Assembly (NCBI GenBank): GCA_051294375.1
Contig: CM119263.1
Location: 6,549,645-6,613,644 of the forward strand
Source of the DNA: Paraspadella gotoi
Lineage: Eukaryota > Chaetognatha
DNA: 64,000 nt
Reading direction: 5' to 3'
The notes beneath the pieces were generated by a model. The model was not told the DNA's origin, ran no database searches, and saw only the letters and a program-made list of their open reading frames with translations. This document shows positions 33,723-48,500 of this stretch, piece after piece; positions within the stretch are counted from its first letter, which is position 1, and each line of letters opens with the position of its first letter. Both the position numbers and the translations under genes were made by a program.

Positions 33723-36700
33723 TACTGGTACAGTAGTCGTCATGCAAAGACATTACATCCGGGGAAGGGAACGAAAGAGAAAGATTGAAAAGTTTGAAAA
33801 AGGTTTTTAGATATTCTCGCATTGTTTCTTTCTATTGGTTGCGTGTGAGTGAGAAAATGAAAATAAAGTTTATAATTGTGTGCCAACAATGACAAAAAAA
33901 GTGTTTTAACATCAAAAACAGACAATACAAAATAGTCAATTTAATTTTTTTAAAAAGGAAACGTAGGGTTGCGGCAAAAATTTGTATATATATAATAAGA
34001 ATAAGAATAAAAATATATATTATATATTCTTATGTCATTTTTGGTACTTGCGAGAACATATTCATTTGCATAATACTTAAGTCGAGCCATGTAGATATAT
34101 TTGAATTTAAAATTAAAGTAAAGTTTTTCTAAAATTTTCAAAAAATAAAATCTCTTAATTTTTGTGTAAAAGAAAGAATACCTCCTGGGAGAACGACAGA
34201 GCGAAAGGAAAATAGAAAGGTATAAAAAGAAATAACGCTGATCGCACGTTCTCTTTACCTCTCTCTTTACCTCTCTCTTTACCTCTCTCTTTACTTCTTC
34301 GTTTTTTTCAGATTGAATGGAAAGCTTGACTCTCTTAGGTTGTTCACGCCAACGTATGTGTATACAATTTAAGGAAAGGAGTGTTTGATCTAAAACAATA
34401 TTATGCTGGCATTTCGATATAACCTTACTAATGTCATTAGTTGGTACATTTTAAATTTGACAAAAGGGCACTAAGGATAAAGCTAAAGTCAAAATATCCG
34501 TCGACGGAAGTCTCTAGTAAGTAAATTATCATTAACGCAAGTATCAACAAAATTAATAAAAAAATAGAGTGGTTATTTCAGCATTCTTTTTTTTTATTTA
34601 ATGATTTATAAAAGAAAAATGAAAAAAAAAGCGAGATGCCGATTTGTTTGCGGAGGAAAGTTGCTGTTTTTGTTTCTTGGTCGTCGTCATGATCGTCGTC
34701 GTCGTCGTCGTCGTCTTTCCTCGAAACTGAGGTTTCCGCGCGAATCGTCAGGTCACGTGACCAACTCCTTTCCGCGTCCACGGGGGGGGGGGGAGGACGA
34801 GTGAGTGAGCGAGGGTTTGATGAGGGAGGGGTGATAGGATTGGGTGAGAGATAGCCGAAGGAGATTCGGTGAACTGAGGTGAGGACTGTGAAGGTTTTAC
34901 GAGCGAGAGTCAGTGGTCTGTCATGTGAAGAATGCAGGAAATGCGTTAAAAACTGAGAAAGTTTGACGATAGATTCAGTGAGTCGAGCGGGAAAATGAGG
35001 TTTGGTCTTTAATTTTTTTCCGACTCGAAACAGAAAGAAAAAAAATATCTGGGGGAAATAGGAAAAAAAAAAAAAAAAGCTGATTGATCGACGACGAAGA
35101 TTTTGTTACTCATTTTCTATTTTAAGATAAACAAATGACCATTTTGTAAAAAAAAAATTACTTTTTTTCCTTTTTTTGATTGATTGATAAAAGTTTCTTG
35201 TCTTAAATAGTTCGTTCTCTTTTTTTTCACTTTCTCTCTCTTTACTTTTGCTTTACTTTCTTCAATTCTCAGTCTTCTCTCTCTCTCTCTCTTTCCCTCT
35301 CTCTCTCTCTATCTCTCTCTCTCTCTCTTTCCCTCTCTCTCTCTCTCCCTCTCTTTTAATACCAACAACAACAACGACGACGAAAAAACCCTTCACCTNN
35401 NNNNNNNNAGAGAGAGAGAGAGAGAGAGAGAGTTCCACATACGCTCTATTTTTTCAAGAATTCCAGACGATGCAAAACTTGATGGATTTGACAGCAAAAG
35501 CGTTTGATATACTGCGTCCTCTAAACTGCAAAACTCGTGAAGTAAATAAACGTTGACAGTCACGTCGGTGTAAAGTCTCACTAGTGACATCCTGATAACA
35601 GAGTCTCACATTCACATTTTAATCGAACGAGTTAAAATAACAAGGGATTAAAAACTTCAGAAATAAAAAAATAAAATAAAATGATGGTTAATAAATATAT
35701 GAAATTTCTTATTTTAAGGTTTTTCTTTTAACGGTCTCTCTGTTTTTCTTCGGTTCAGCCGCTCGGAAAATGATCTACTTAAAAATAATGAAAAATAAAC
35801 AGCGTCGCGCCTCGTTCTGAAATTCCAGCGGAAAAAACCAGTAATGAAAACATTTCTCGACTGTCGCCAATGGAATCGATATTTCTTTTAAAAGCCCCTG
35901 AGACAAAATTTGAACATAAAAAGATGATCATTTCGTGAGAAGGGATAAACATTAAAACAGATCCAAAGGCGACGAGCAAAAACATCATCAATGTTTCTCC
36001 TTAACACACACACAAATTAAAACTAATGCTAATGTTCTACTTGAACCAACATCACTAAATTTATACTAATTACCAATAGTACTAACGAAACATCCAATTG
36101 CTTCCTTTTCTTTCGAAAATATAATCAGATTTCTAAGTAGCTAAGTCAATTCGATTGTAATAAAATACAATTAATCAATCAAACAACTCGCTGCCTCAAA
36201 GCTTCGTAAAAGCATCACAATTATCTGGAGAAATGAATTTTATTTATTTGGCAAGAAACAATTTCGTCACAACGCGATTCAAAAAAAGCGCACGATGGAA
36301 TAAACAAATCACGTGGCTCCGATAGTATTTCATGACCAAATTATCTGACAATAAAAAAAATCAGGGCAAAAGATTTGCAATCACGTCTATCATGGGCCTC
36401 CTTTCAAAAAGAATATTTTAAAAAGAGCGACGCTTAATCAGGGGGCGCGAGAAAACATAATAAATATTATATGTACATAAAACGTTTATCGAGATGTTGA
36501 TGAAATCGTTTTGCTATATTTAAACTAACGCTAAGCAAAGCCGATGAAAGTTACATTTTGTGTCTTGTTTAAAAATACGACTCATTAGAGGTATTAATTG
36601 CACGTAAATTACGGTTTACAAAGATAAAAAGTATTATAAATAAATATTGTTGCGATCCAAGAAAAAAAAATTGAAATGGGCTTTTTGACTCATAACAACC

Positions 36701-37140
36701 CTAATGTACCCTCGGGGGCGTGGAATTAGGGTGGTAAGATGTCAAAAAGCGATCGAAGATCTTTTGTTTCGTAGTCCGTTTGGCCAATGGGGGATAAGAT
36801 TCGCCTAAGTTCCTATTGGTCGCATCACAAAGAGATTCTCTAATAGGAGCAGGTCGAACTTTCGACGATCACTGGACACGTCGGCCGGCAATTGTGAAAA
36901 TTGCAAGACCCGTTCTCTGAAAAGTAAACAACGCATTGGCTAGAAATTATTATATCTTAGTTAACAAGATCGAGGTGGGAAAAGAGTTCTTTTATAATTT
37001 AGCTCAATTTTTTAAGATTTATCAGACGAAAAGGACTCCCGTTGATGAATGAAAACGAACCGAAGAGAATTTAAAAAAAAAAAAAAAAACTAACTTGAGA
37101 AATTAAATCCGAAAGTAAAACAAAAGATTTTCTTATCTCG
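33723..37140. other. Long gene-poor interval
   Basis: Mostly AT-rich, with CTCTCTTTAC repeats (34250-34300), CT arrays (35275-35355) flanking a 10-N gap (35399-35408), and a GA array after it. An imperfect hairpin lies at 36681-36749. The best coding-like frame (minus, 34781-34578, Asp run) lacks splice or domain support. Confidence 0.5.
34752..34761. promoter_or_regulatory. Palindromic GTCACGTGAC E-box
   Basis: Perfect bHLH-zipper-type palindrome in a small GC-rich patch (34735-34800) within AT-rich DNA. Confidence 0.3.
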
Positions 37141-37575
37141 AGGTCACGTGATATTTTGTCCCGCGGCGATTCAGTGATCCTTCACCGAGACCCAGGCTGT
37201 CGCGTCTCGAAACGACTGTTTCTTTTTGGAGTCCAAATTGGAAAGCTTTTGTTTTTCTCCGCTTGTTCTTCCTCAGAGTGGGATCGTCAACCCTCGTGAC
37301 TTTACAGTCGCTCTGTGTCTAAATAGGATAGGATTTATCCTCGTTCGACAATTCGAATCCCGAACGCGATCGATACCCCAAAAAAATTTAATGTTTGTCC
37401 CGATTAAAACTTGCGGATCGAGTATCGACCGGATCGACCGGGTTCAGTTTCATTCCTCCTCTCGTATCAAAACTGAGAAACGAGATTTTCAGTCTTCCTG
37501 TCAACGATACAAAGTAATTAGCTAAATCTTTAATAAAAAACTTTTTAAAAAATCAATAAAACTAAAATTAAAACA
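37141..37575 (+). promoter_or_regulatory. Upstream region of the Ig-domain gene
   Basis: GTCACGTGAT at 37143 is a near-perfect E-box palindrome about 430 bases upstream of the start codon. The stretch is open in one frame from 37226 but shows no domain. I treat it as promoter/5' UTR. Confidence 0.3.
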
Positions 37576-39035
37576 ATGGGATCGAAGTTTTTTGATTCGG
37601 ACCGACTGTTGACGTTTCTCATAATCGCGGCATCGACGACGACGACGACGACTTCCTCTTCGCCGTCGAACCGCTCCATCTACTCCGTTTCCTGCGAGGG
37701 ATGGCGCAACCTTTGCGTAAACGTGCGTCGGACTCGAGTCCCCACGGCGCGCGTCAACTCCTCCGTCGTCATCGACTGCCTCGACGGCTTCTCGCGGACG
37801 GGGTTCCCCGCTGACGCCGAGTTCGTCGTCAACGGTTGGAGGTTCGATTCCAACGCGTCACACTTCGTCGACGAAGACGGCCAGCTGCATCTTGGTAAGG
37901 AGCCTTTTCCGAGGCCCCGAGATTTAGAGGCCATGGATGCCATAAATCGGGAGGTGGGGACAGGGAAGGTGACGAGGTATCAGAAATCTGGGACGTTGCG
38001 CCTCAAGAGTATTACTGAAAAAATTGGAAATACGAAAGGCGAAAGACGAAGACCGAAAGACTATCTAGGAAAAAAGTATATCACATAATTCATTTACTCA
38101 ATAAAAAGTATACAAAATATGGGTAAAAATTCTCAATATTTAGTATGCCCTTTTTCAGCATCGACAATTGCTTGCATTTGTCTGGGTATTCTCTCATACA
38201 TCAAATTGAGGTATGACAGTGAAATGTTATTCCACATCTTTAACGCAATTCTTTTCAGCCCCGATATTTACGTTATACGTCTTTCCCTTTTTTCTGAAAG
38301 CTATAATAATACTTTTTTGAACCAAAAAAAGGTGCAAGGTCTTTTGCATTTCCAAATTAAAAAAAAAATAAAAAAAACTAACTCTATTCAAAATAAAAAC
38401 AAATAATTAAAAATATTAAAAAATTAAATATAATTTTTTTAATTATTTTTTATTTGAAGTAACAATAGTTTTTGCCTGTAACTTTTAAACGATTTGACCT
38501 ACAAAAAAATGGAAGGAAATTCAATGTAGATTCAAAAACATTCTATTTTTTTTAAATAAAATAAATTATCGAGTAGATATTCTTGATTAAAAATGTGATA
38601 TACTTTTTTCCTAGATAGTACTATCTCGACGTATCTCTCTTGACCTCCCCCCGTTCAACCCCTGCCCCTTTTTTCGCGTCAACAGAAAACCTCGCGGTCA
38701 ACGATTCCGGCGTCTACACGTGCGACGTGGGCGCGCCCTTCGCCAACGCGTCGGCATCAATTTCATGGCCTCTCAAAGTCTACGTCGTAGAAAACGATTG
38801 GACAGAGTTGGCGGTGATTTGGGGCGCGGCCGGCGCCCTCTGTCTCCTCTTCATGGGAGGGGCCTTTCTTCAAAACATTACCCAGCCGGGGGTCTCGGGT
38901 TCATGTCAAGGGCGTGGCGCTCGGAACCGCGTCAGGCCGGCGACGGAAGACAGCGTCGCGTGGCGACGTGGGTCTGGTCCAGACTCTGGATATCGGCGCG
39001 TGGGTCAGACGGATTACGGGAGCATCGAAAGATGA
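37576..39035 (+). CDS. Single-Ig-domain type I membrane protein
   Basis: Two exons, 37576-37894 and 38686-39035, joined GT-AG in phase 1, encode 222 aa. The start MGSKFFDSDRLLTFLIIAAS is a signal peptide, followed by a Thr/Ser-rich linker. Residues about 60-140 form one Ig domain: B-strand Cys68 (VVIDC), C-strand Trp88 (NGWRF), and the F-strand hallmark NDSGVYTC with Cys119. The intron falls between the C- and F-strand parts. Two or more NxS/T sites lie in the ectodomain. Residues ~147-170 (LAVIWGAAGALCLLFMGG) are a transmembrane helix, followed by a ~50-residue Arg-rich tail with SGY and TDY tyrosines near its end. The role (adhesion or immune-type receptor) is inference. The intron holds a dead Tc1-like element. 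Confidence 0.8.
38061..38618. mobile_element. Internally deleted Tc1-like transposon in the Ig gene intron
   Basis: Perfect 26-bp terminal inverted repeats (CTATCTAGGAAAAAAGTATA... at 38061-38086 and its complement at 38593-38618) bound a 558-bp element. If the TA inside each end is the target duplication, the element proper starts at TCTAGG. Between the ends, on the minus strand, lies the C-terminal end of a Tc1-type transposase. Full elements are usually 1.3-1.7 kb, so about two-thirds is missing. Confidence 0.85.
38133..38261 (-). pseudogene. C-terminal remnant of a Tc1-like transposase
   Basis: The minus strand reads WNNISLSY, ERIPRQMQAIVDA and finally EKGHTKY followed by a stop. This is the typical Tc1-family ending, where the transposase closes with a (G)GHTKY motif after a MPRR-like segment. 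About 43 residues survive. Upstream of this the frame is broken and the DDE catalytic core is absent, so the element cannot move itself. Confidence 0.8.
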
Positions 39036-39124
39036 CGGCGGCGAAGACGACGACTTTGAAAAAGACGATCGCAAATTCTTTTTCAAGATATTTTTTCAAA
39101 GTCCTCAGAGTTCTTCTTTTTTCC

Positions 39125-39560
39125 CCACTTCCTCCCTCGTCCTCGTTTCCTTTTTCTATTATTCCTCCCTTCCTCCTTTCCTCCTATCTCTTCGTCCCTT
39201 CTATTCCTTCCTTTCTCCTATTCCTCCTTTCCTCCTAATCCTCCGTCCTTTCTATTCCTTCCTTTCTCCTATTCCTTCCTTCTCCTATTCCTTCCTTTTT
39301 TCTATTCCTTCGTCCTTTCTATTCCTTCCTTCTCATATTCCTCCTTTCCTCCTATTCCTTTGTCCCTTCTATTCCTTCCTTNNNNNNNNNNCTTCCTTTC
39401 TCCTATTCCTTTGTCCCTTCTATTCCTTCCTTCTCCTATTCCTCCTTTCCTCCTATTCCTTCGTCCCTTCTATTCCTTCCTTTCTCCCATTCCTTCCTTT
39501 CTCCTATTCCTTTGTCCCTTCTATTTCTTCCTTTCTCCTATTCCTCCTTTCCTCCTTTGC
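39125..39560. repeat. Pyrimidine minisatellite (TCCTATTCCTTC-type units)
   Basis: Degenerate tandem units built from TTCCTCCTATTCC and CCTTCGTCCCTTCTA, interrupted by a 10-N gap at 39382-39391. It follows the 3' end of the Ig gene. Open Phe/Ser/Pro frames through it are artefacts. Confidence 0.9.
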
Positions 39561-40250
39561 TTTTTCCAAAGCTTCCACTCCAAAAATACTTATTAATTCT
39601 CCACGATTCTTCGAGAATAAAAAAACGAATAAACAAATCAACAAATCAATTTTACAAATTTCATATAAATCACAAAAAACACTTTTCTAACAAAAGCGCA
39701 ACTTGTGGTTTTTTGTTATTTCATGTTAGCGATTATGATATCTCGTTTTAGAACGAGATTCTATTCTATACAGACGTAACTTTTATTTTTTCGCTTTAAC
39801 TGCCGACTGGCAACAACTACAACGACAACAAGGACTTTCCCCTGATCAACTAAAGTCTTAACACAGTAAAGACTTAGCACAATGAACACTCAAGACGCTG
39901 CTTACTCTGTTTTTTTTTTTTTTTTTTTTTTTTTTTTATTTATTCTAAGCGGTTTTATAAAAAATTCATCAACGGGGTCCCCTTAAATAATTCATTGTTT
40001 AGGAAAGAGTGAAAAACTCGTGGGCGATTGGTGAGCCGTGCCGCCTCTGTTGGCGACCGCGACCCGGATGTGAGAAAGAAAACTGTGAATAAAAATAAGG
40101 AATGAATGAAAAAATTAAAAGAAAATAAAAGAAAGCGTGTGAATTGTTAATGAATTAGTCGTGAAAAAGCGGAGAAGAAAAAAAAGAAAATACAACCTAC
40201 TTAAAAGTCTTCACTTCACAAAAAAAAAATAAATAAATCCTCGCGCGTTC
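39561..40250. other. Intergenic stretch, no gene seen
   Basis: AT-rich, with a ~29-base poly-T run at 39910-39938. It separates the Ig gene (+) from the next gene (-), so the two converge here. Confidence 0.5.
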
Positions 40251-40251
40251 G

Positions 40252-43244
<2,993 letters not shown>

Positions 43245-43642
43245 GGTCGACGTGGTGGGTGGGGAGTGGGTTTGTCACGAGTCGGTTAAGGGGAGAGGCG
43301 ATTGACCGTCTTGTTCGAAGATTTTCTTAGATTTCCTTGATTTCCTAATTATAGCTTTATTATTTCTTTATCATCGCTTCAGCCTTCGAGTATAGTATTG
43401 TGGCTTATTCTCTGTCATACTCATACTTATACTTCGCATCGTTTAAAAAATATGAAGTTTTTTACTAGTCTTCATTTTTTAAAAATTATGTTCGTTTCCT
43501 CCCAGTAAAAAAAAATGTGTTACAGTATTGAACGACGTACGAGAATTTTGTGTGTAGCAACAGTTTTGACACGATTGGGCGGATTTTATGTAGCAACAGG
43601 TTCGAGAAGGTTACATGTCCAAGGCGATCTCTCTTTATCTCT

Positions 43643-43679
<37 letters not shown>

Positions 43680-43782
43680 CTCTCTCTCTCTCTGCTCTAT
43701 TTTCTATTTTCTCCTCTTTTCCCCCCTTTCGTGTTGGCTATTTTACGAACGGAGAAAAGGGAGAGAGGTGGAGAGATGATAG

Positions 43783-43816
<34 letters not shown>

Positions 43817-44377
43817 TATAACTTTTTTCCAAGGTCGAAACCACGTTCCTCTCCCAAATCTCCGAAAGGCGACAGAATTATCCCAAGAGATTTTTTTTTA
43901 AATTTTCCTCACCTAAATTTTTTTCTAAATTTTACCAACAATATTTTGGGAAGAAACAAACTGAATATCATTTAAACGATATAACCGCCAAAAAGAGAGA
44001 GTCAGGTGGGGGGAGACAGGGAAAGATACAGAGAGACAAAAATAAATTAAAAATAGGCCAATCGAAATGAAAACAGAGACCTTCTGTGCCCTAAGAAAAA
44101 GAAAAGAAAATGGAAAAAGAAAATACAATTTTTTTCGGAGGAAGCACGAGAGGTCGATGCGTCCTCCGGAAGAGAAGAGAGGAGATGAGGAGGGAGAGAG
44201 AGATGAGAGAAGAGAGAGAGGGCTGTTTAGATGAGGACGAGACGAGAGAGAGATCGTGGAAAGAGCCGACGAGATGAGAGAGAGAGAGCATCCGAGGAAA
44301 TAAAAATAGACGGACTCGAAAAGCAGCTAGTATCGAACCTCGCTTACGGGAGGGGAAAAAAGGCGAGGAAGAGAGGG

Positions 44378-44439
<62 letters not shown>

Positions 44440-45660
44440 GTCAATAAACCTCAAGACTGAAAACTCAAATGAAGATCTGTCTTTTTATCCTTGATTAATG
44501 ATTATTCTTAACCATGTTATACGCTTAAAGAAAACAAGACTTGATGATTAATTTAGATTCTCTTTACTAATAGATGAAAGGATTTTAATGCTTTAATTAC
44601 TTTCTCAATTCGCGCAAGCATTTTCATTTGATAACGTGACTCCAAAACTATGTAAAAAAAAATGATACCTCAATTGTCTGCCAAATATTAACTAAAACCA
44701 ATCAGTATTACATTGAATTTTTGGTCTTGTTATCTCATTTTTCGGTAATCACGTGACTGCTCAAGTATGAAACATTTGCACATAAAACATTGCTGGGTAC
44801 ATTACCTTTCTATTAAGTATTAACCAAATTGATATAGTATTACGGGACGTATTGGTTTTTAAAACATAAGTGGAGTACTTCCGGCGTTAAAATTTTGGGG
44901 GAAATAAACGTGTTTATTTCAATCAAGCCGCGACGTTAATATTTAATATTAAATAAATGTTTAATTAATATTTAAATTAGATTTATTTCTCCACTCCGGT
45001 TTCACTTACTGACTGTCCCGTTGGCGTCGTCTTTTTCGAACTTCCGCTACGACGTCGCCTTTGGAGCTTTAATTTTGACTTCGGCCTGATTGGTAGGAAA
45101 AAAGAGAAGGTTCGTGCGATAGGTCGATTCTATTTAAGTCATTATGTTGATTTATAACTCATTTGAAACAGAATTCCGGCCGTTTTGAAATAATTTTTTT
45201 TAGCGATTCGTAAATGGTCAAATTGGTAAATCGGCAAATCCTGTCAAATTCCGTTAAACTGTCGTTAAAGTGGCTGGTCATCCGTCATCAGTCGCTGGTC
45301 ATCCGTAATTCGGTCCGACCTAATTGTCATTAAAAATTTTAAATTCGAGTAATCGTTCAACGTTATTTCTTTGAGACTAAATCCTCCTCTTGACGTCAGC
45401 GGACGTGAGTCTCAAAAGCATGGTTTTCTTAATTTTCTCTTTAAAGACTTTAATACCCGTCGTCGGTACGAGAGGCGTTTCCTGCTTCGTCACTCTTTCA
45501 AAGGAAAAAAAAATCCCGGAAATTAAAAATTTTCATGAATATTAAAAAAAAAACTTTGAAATAAAGAAAAAAGTTAAAACCTTTTTTGTTCGTGTCTAAG
45601 TCGCGGTGAGGGAATTCCATTTTTTTTTCTAGAAAACACTTTATGTCTGATGATTAACCA
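43245..45660. other. Upstream region of the two-motif gene, microsatellite-rich
   Basis: CT arrays at 43637-43695 and GA arrays at 43787-43813 and 44381-44436. A possible small minus-strand exon at about 45046-45010 (KFEKDDANG followed by a GTAAGT donor) could be an extra upstream exon. I could not fit its acceptor or phase, so it is not in the gene model. The rest is AT-rich. Confidence 0.4.
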
Positions 45661-45846
45661 ATTACATTAAAATACAGCAGGAATAAAATATAAAGCGTTT
45701 GAGGTTTTCACAGATAATGAACTGAGAAAAGAACTGTGATGAAGGAAAGCGATTTTTCAAAAAATGAGGGAGAGGAAAATGAAATAATAAAATATATAAT
45801 ATATATATATATATAGAATAGTGAATTTCTGATACAAGTTGACAAA

Positions 45847-46099
45847 CAAATAATAACAATAATAATAATAATAATAATAATAATNNNNNNNNNNNNNNNN
45901 NNNNNNNNNNNNNNNNNNNNNNNNNNNNNNNNNNNNNNNNNNNNNNNNNNNNNNNNNNNNNNNNNNNNNNNNNNNNNNNNNNNNNNNNNNNNNNNNNNNN
46001 NNNNNNNNNNNNNNNNNNNNNNNNNNNNNNNNNNNNNNNNNNNNNNNNNNNNNNNNNNNNNNNNNNNNNNNNNNNNNNNNNNNNNNNNNNNNNNNNNNN
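45847..46099. repeat. (AAT)n array running into a 215-N gap
   Basis: The AAT/ATA trinucleotide run (45847-45884) ends at Ns, so the array caused the assembly break. Asn/Tyr/Leu frames across the gap are artefacts. Confidence 0.95.
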
Positions 46100-46722
46100 T
46101 TCTTCATTATTTTCACCCTGGACTGCCTTGAAAAATGATTCGTCCATAATAATACAAATATTGGCAAATAAAAATAAGAATACACTTGTTTCCTACTACG
46201 AATTGCTTTATACTAAACCATTTCCCCCCATTTCATTTTTTAAATAACCATCTCGGCTTTCGTTCGTTCTTTTAGACTTTAGTTTAGTGCACTTTTCATG
46301 GATTGGCGATTCATTTGACCATGATCACTGATCAGTCCGTCCTTCAGTCAGCCCACGAATTCTAATTCACTTTTTATCAAAAGAAAAAGAAAAGAAAAGA
46401 AAACTCCCCTCGACCCGAGTGAGAGAGTTCGAAGATTCCGTCTCATGTCCCATAGAATTTCTTTGATCAATAGAATGACCTCGAGTCTTATTTTCTTAAT
46501 GATGTGCGAAATCTCAGTTGTCCCTCCAAAACAAAACCTAATAACACAATAGATTTGGACCTCGTTGCCATTTAAATAAATCGACGTTGACATTCAGTTG
46601 TCCAGTTAATGGTACTAGCCATACCATTCGATTAAATCGACTTTGCCATTTGATTAAATCGACTTAAATCGACTTAAATCGAGTCGTCGCCTCAGACATC
46701 GTTCCAAGTGCGATCGTCCTCA

Positions 46723-46724
<2 letters not shown>

Positions 46725-46753
<29 letters not shown>

Positions 46754-47423
46754 NNNNNNNNNNNNNNNNNNNNNNNNNNNNNNNNNNNNNNNNNNNNNNN
46801 NNNNNNNNNNNNNNNNNNNNNNNNNNNNNNNNNNNNNNNNNNNNNNNNNNNNNNNNNNNNNNNNNNNNNNNNNNNNNNNNNNNNNNNNNNNNNNNNNNNN
46901 NNNNNNNNNNNNNNNNNNNNNNNNNNNNNNNNNNNNNNNNNNNNNNNNNNNNNNNNNNNNNNNNNNNNNNNNNNNNNNNNNNNNNNNNNNNNNNNNNNNN
47001 NNNNNNNNNNNNNNNNNNNNNNNNNNNNNNNNNNNNNNNNNNNNNNNNNNNNNNNNNNNNNNNNNNNNNNNNNNNNNNNNNNNNNNNNNNNNNNNNNNNN
47101 NNNNNNNNNNNNNNNNNNNNNNNNNNNNNNNNNNNNNNNNNNNNNNNNNNNNNNNNNNNNNNNNNNNNNNNNNNNNNNNNNNNNNNNNNNNNNNNNNNNN
47201 NNNNNNNNNNNNNNNNNNNNNNNNNNNNNNNNNNNNNNNNNNNNNNNNNNNNNNNNNNNNNNNNNNNNNNNNNNNNNNNNNNNNNNNNNNNNNNNNNNNN
47301 NNNNNNNNNNNNNNNNNNNNNNNNNNNNNNNNNNNNNNNNNNNNNNNNNNNNNNNNNNNNNNNNNNNNNNNNNNNNNNNNNNNNNNNNNNNNNNNNNNNN
47401 NNNNNNNNNNNNNNNNNNNNNNN
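46725..47423. repeat. (CGT)n array running into a 670-N gap
   Basis: CGTCGT repeats (46725-46753) lead into 670 Ns. The 237-303-aa frames spanning it consist mostly of unknown residues. Confidence 0.95.
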
Positions 47424-47576
47424 ATCGCCTCAATGCAATTCGTAAGAAGGCACAAACGTAACCACCGCTCCTTCGACCGAACGGCGGCCAAGCGCGTAGC
47501 GTGGCAAAGAGCTACGCAACGCAGCGTGGAAAATCGCCCTGTCACCAACTCCGTCAATCGGCGACTGAGAACCAAA

Positions 47577-47627
47577 TTAGCTTCGTTTACCTTTGAGTCT
47601 AAATCCTTCGTTTTCTGTCAGAAAATT

Positions 47628-47658
<31 letters not shown>

Positions 47659-47865
47659 ATCGCCCTTCTCCTCTTCCCCCTTCTCCTCGACTTCCGGTTC
47701 AAAGCGGCGGATTTGAGTCTCGAGCGACGCCGTTCGAAAACCACGCCGGTTCTGGGCGGCGGAGAGACGGCGTCGGAAAAATCCCCGGACGCGACGCCGG
47801 AAGTCAAGAAAGAGCGCCTCCGGACGGCGGACCAACATCCGGGAGTTTTGGAGGAGGCAAAACCT

Positions 47866-47896
<31 letters not shown>

Positions 47897-48500
47897 TGCG
47901 AAAACCTATTCTTGTCATCGGACGACCGACCACATCGGTTTCGCCGCTGGAACCGCCGACGCCGTCGTCCGAGAGAGGGCGCTTCGCTAAAGTGACGTCG
48001 TCGTCGTTCGTCAAACGCTCATCGTCGTCGTCTTTGGCGCTAAACATTGGCGCCGTTTTTTGGACGCCGCGTCTCAAAGTCGTCCGCGTTTTTGGTCTCG
48101 ACAATCGCGAGGCCGACTTCGACGCCGGTCTCGATTCTCTTTCCATTTTATATCCGACCCTCTGGGTAACGGCGCCGCTTAGGAACCCGTCGGGCGCCTT
48201 TCTGATGCTGATTTTGTTGAGAGTGTTGTTGTTCTCCCGCCGCGGCGCTCTCCGAGGTCGGGCGTAATTCTGTTGTTGATGTTGCCGCTGCGGGTGAAAC
48301 TGTTGCTGATGTTGCTGCAGGCGCCGCGTGTCGAGTGGCCGCTGACGCCACGGAGGATCTCCTGCAGCGTCGTCGTCGTCGTCGTCGTAGTCGGCCTCGT
48401 GAAAACTGACGTGGCGCCGAAACTCGTCCCTCGTCGACGCCGTAGACGAAGGATCGTTGAGGCAGAAGATGCTGCTGAAGAGTCCCTTGAAGCAACTCAT
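47577..48500 (-). CDS. Disordered Asp/Arg/Gln-rich protein, first coding exon
   Basis: Minus-strand ATG at 48500 opens MSCFKGLFSSIFCLN and continues 307 codons to a stop at 47577. A good donor (AAAG then GTAAAC) at 47591 suggests the true exon is 48500-47591 and continues elsewhere, possibly across the 670-N gap. The Met-Ser-Cys start with nearby hydrophobics could allow lipidation, though no myristoylation glycine is present. The body has Asp runs (about 38-43 and 205-213) from (GAC/GTC)n DNA, a Gln/His stretch, and Arg-rich segments, with no known domain. The opposite strand is also open for 185-224 codons. I prefer minus because the reading starts cleanly and the acidic runs are separated by ordinary sequence. 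The family is not recognised. Confidence 0.5.

Noticed and set aside
46664-47575. Long frames on both strands across 670 Ns
   Set aside because: Most residues are unknown, and the frame is open only because Ns cannot encode stops.
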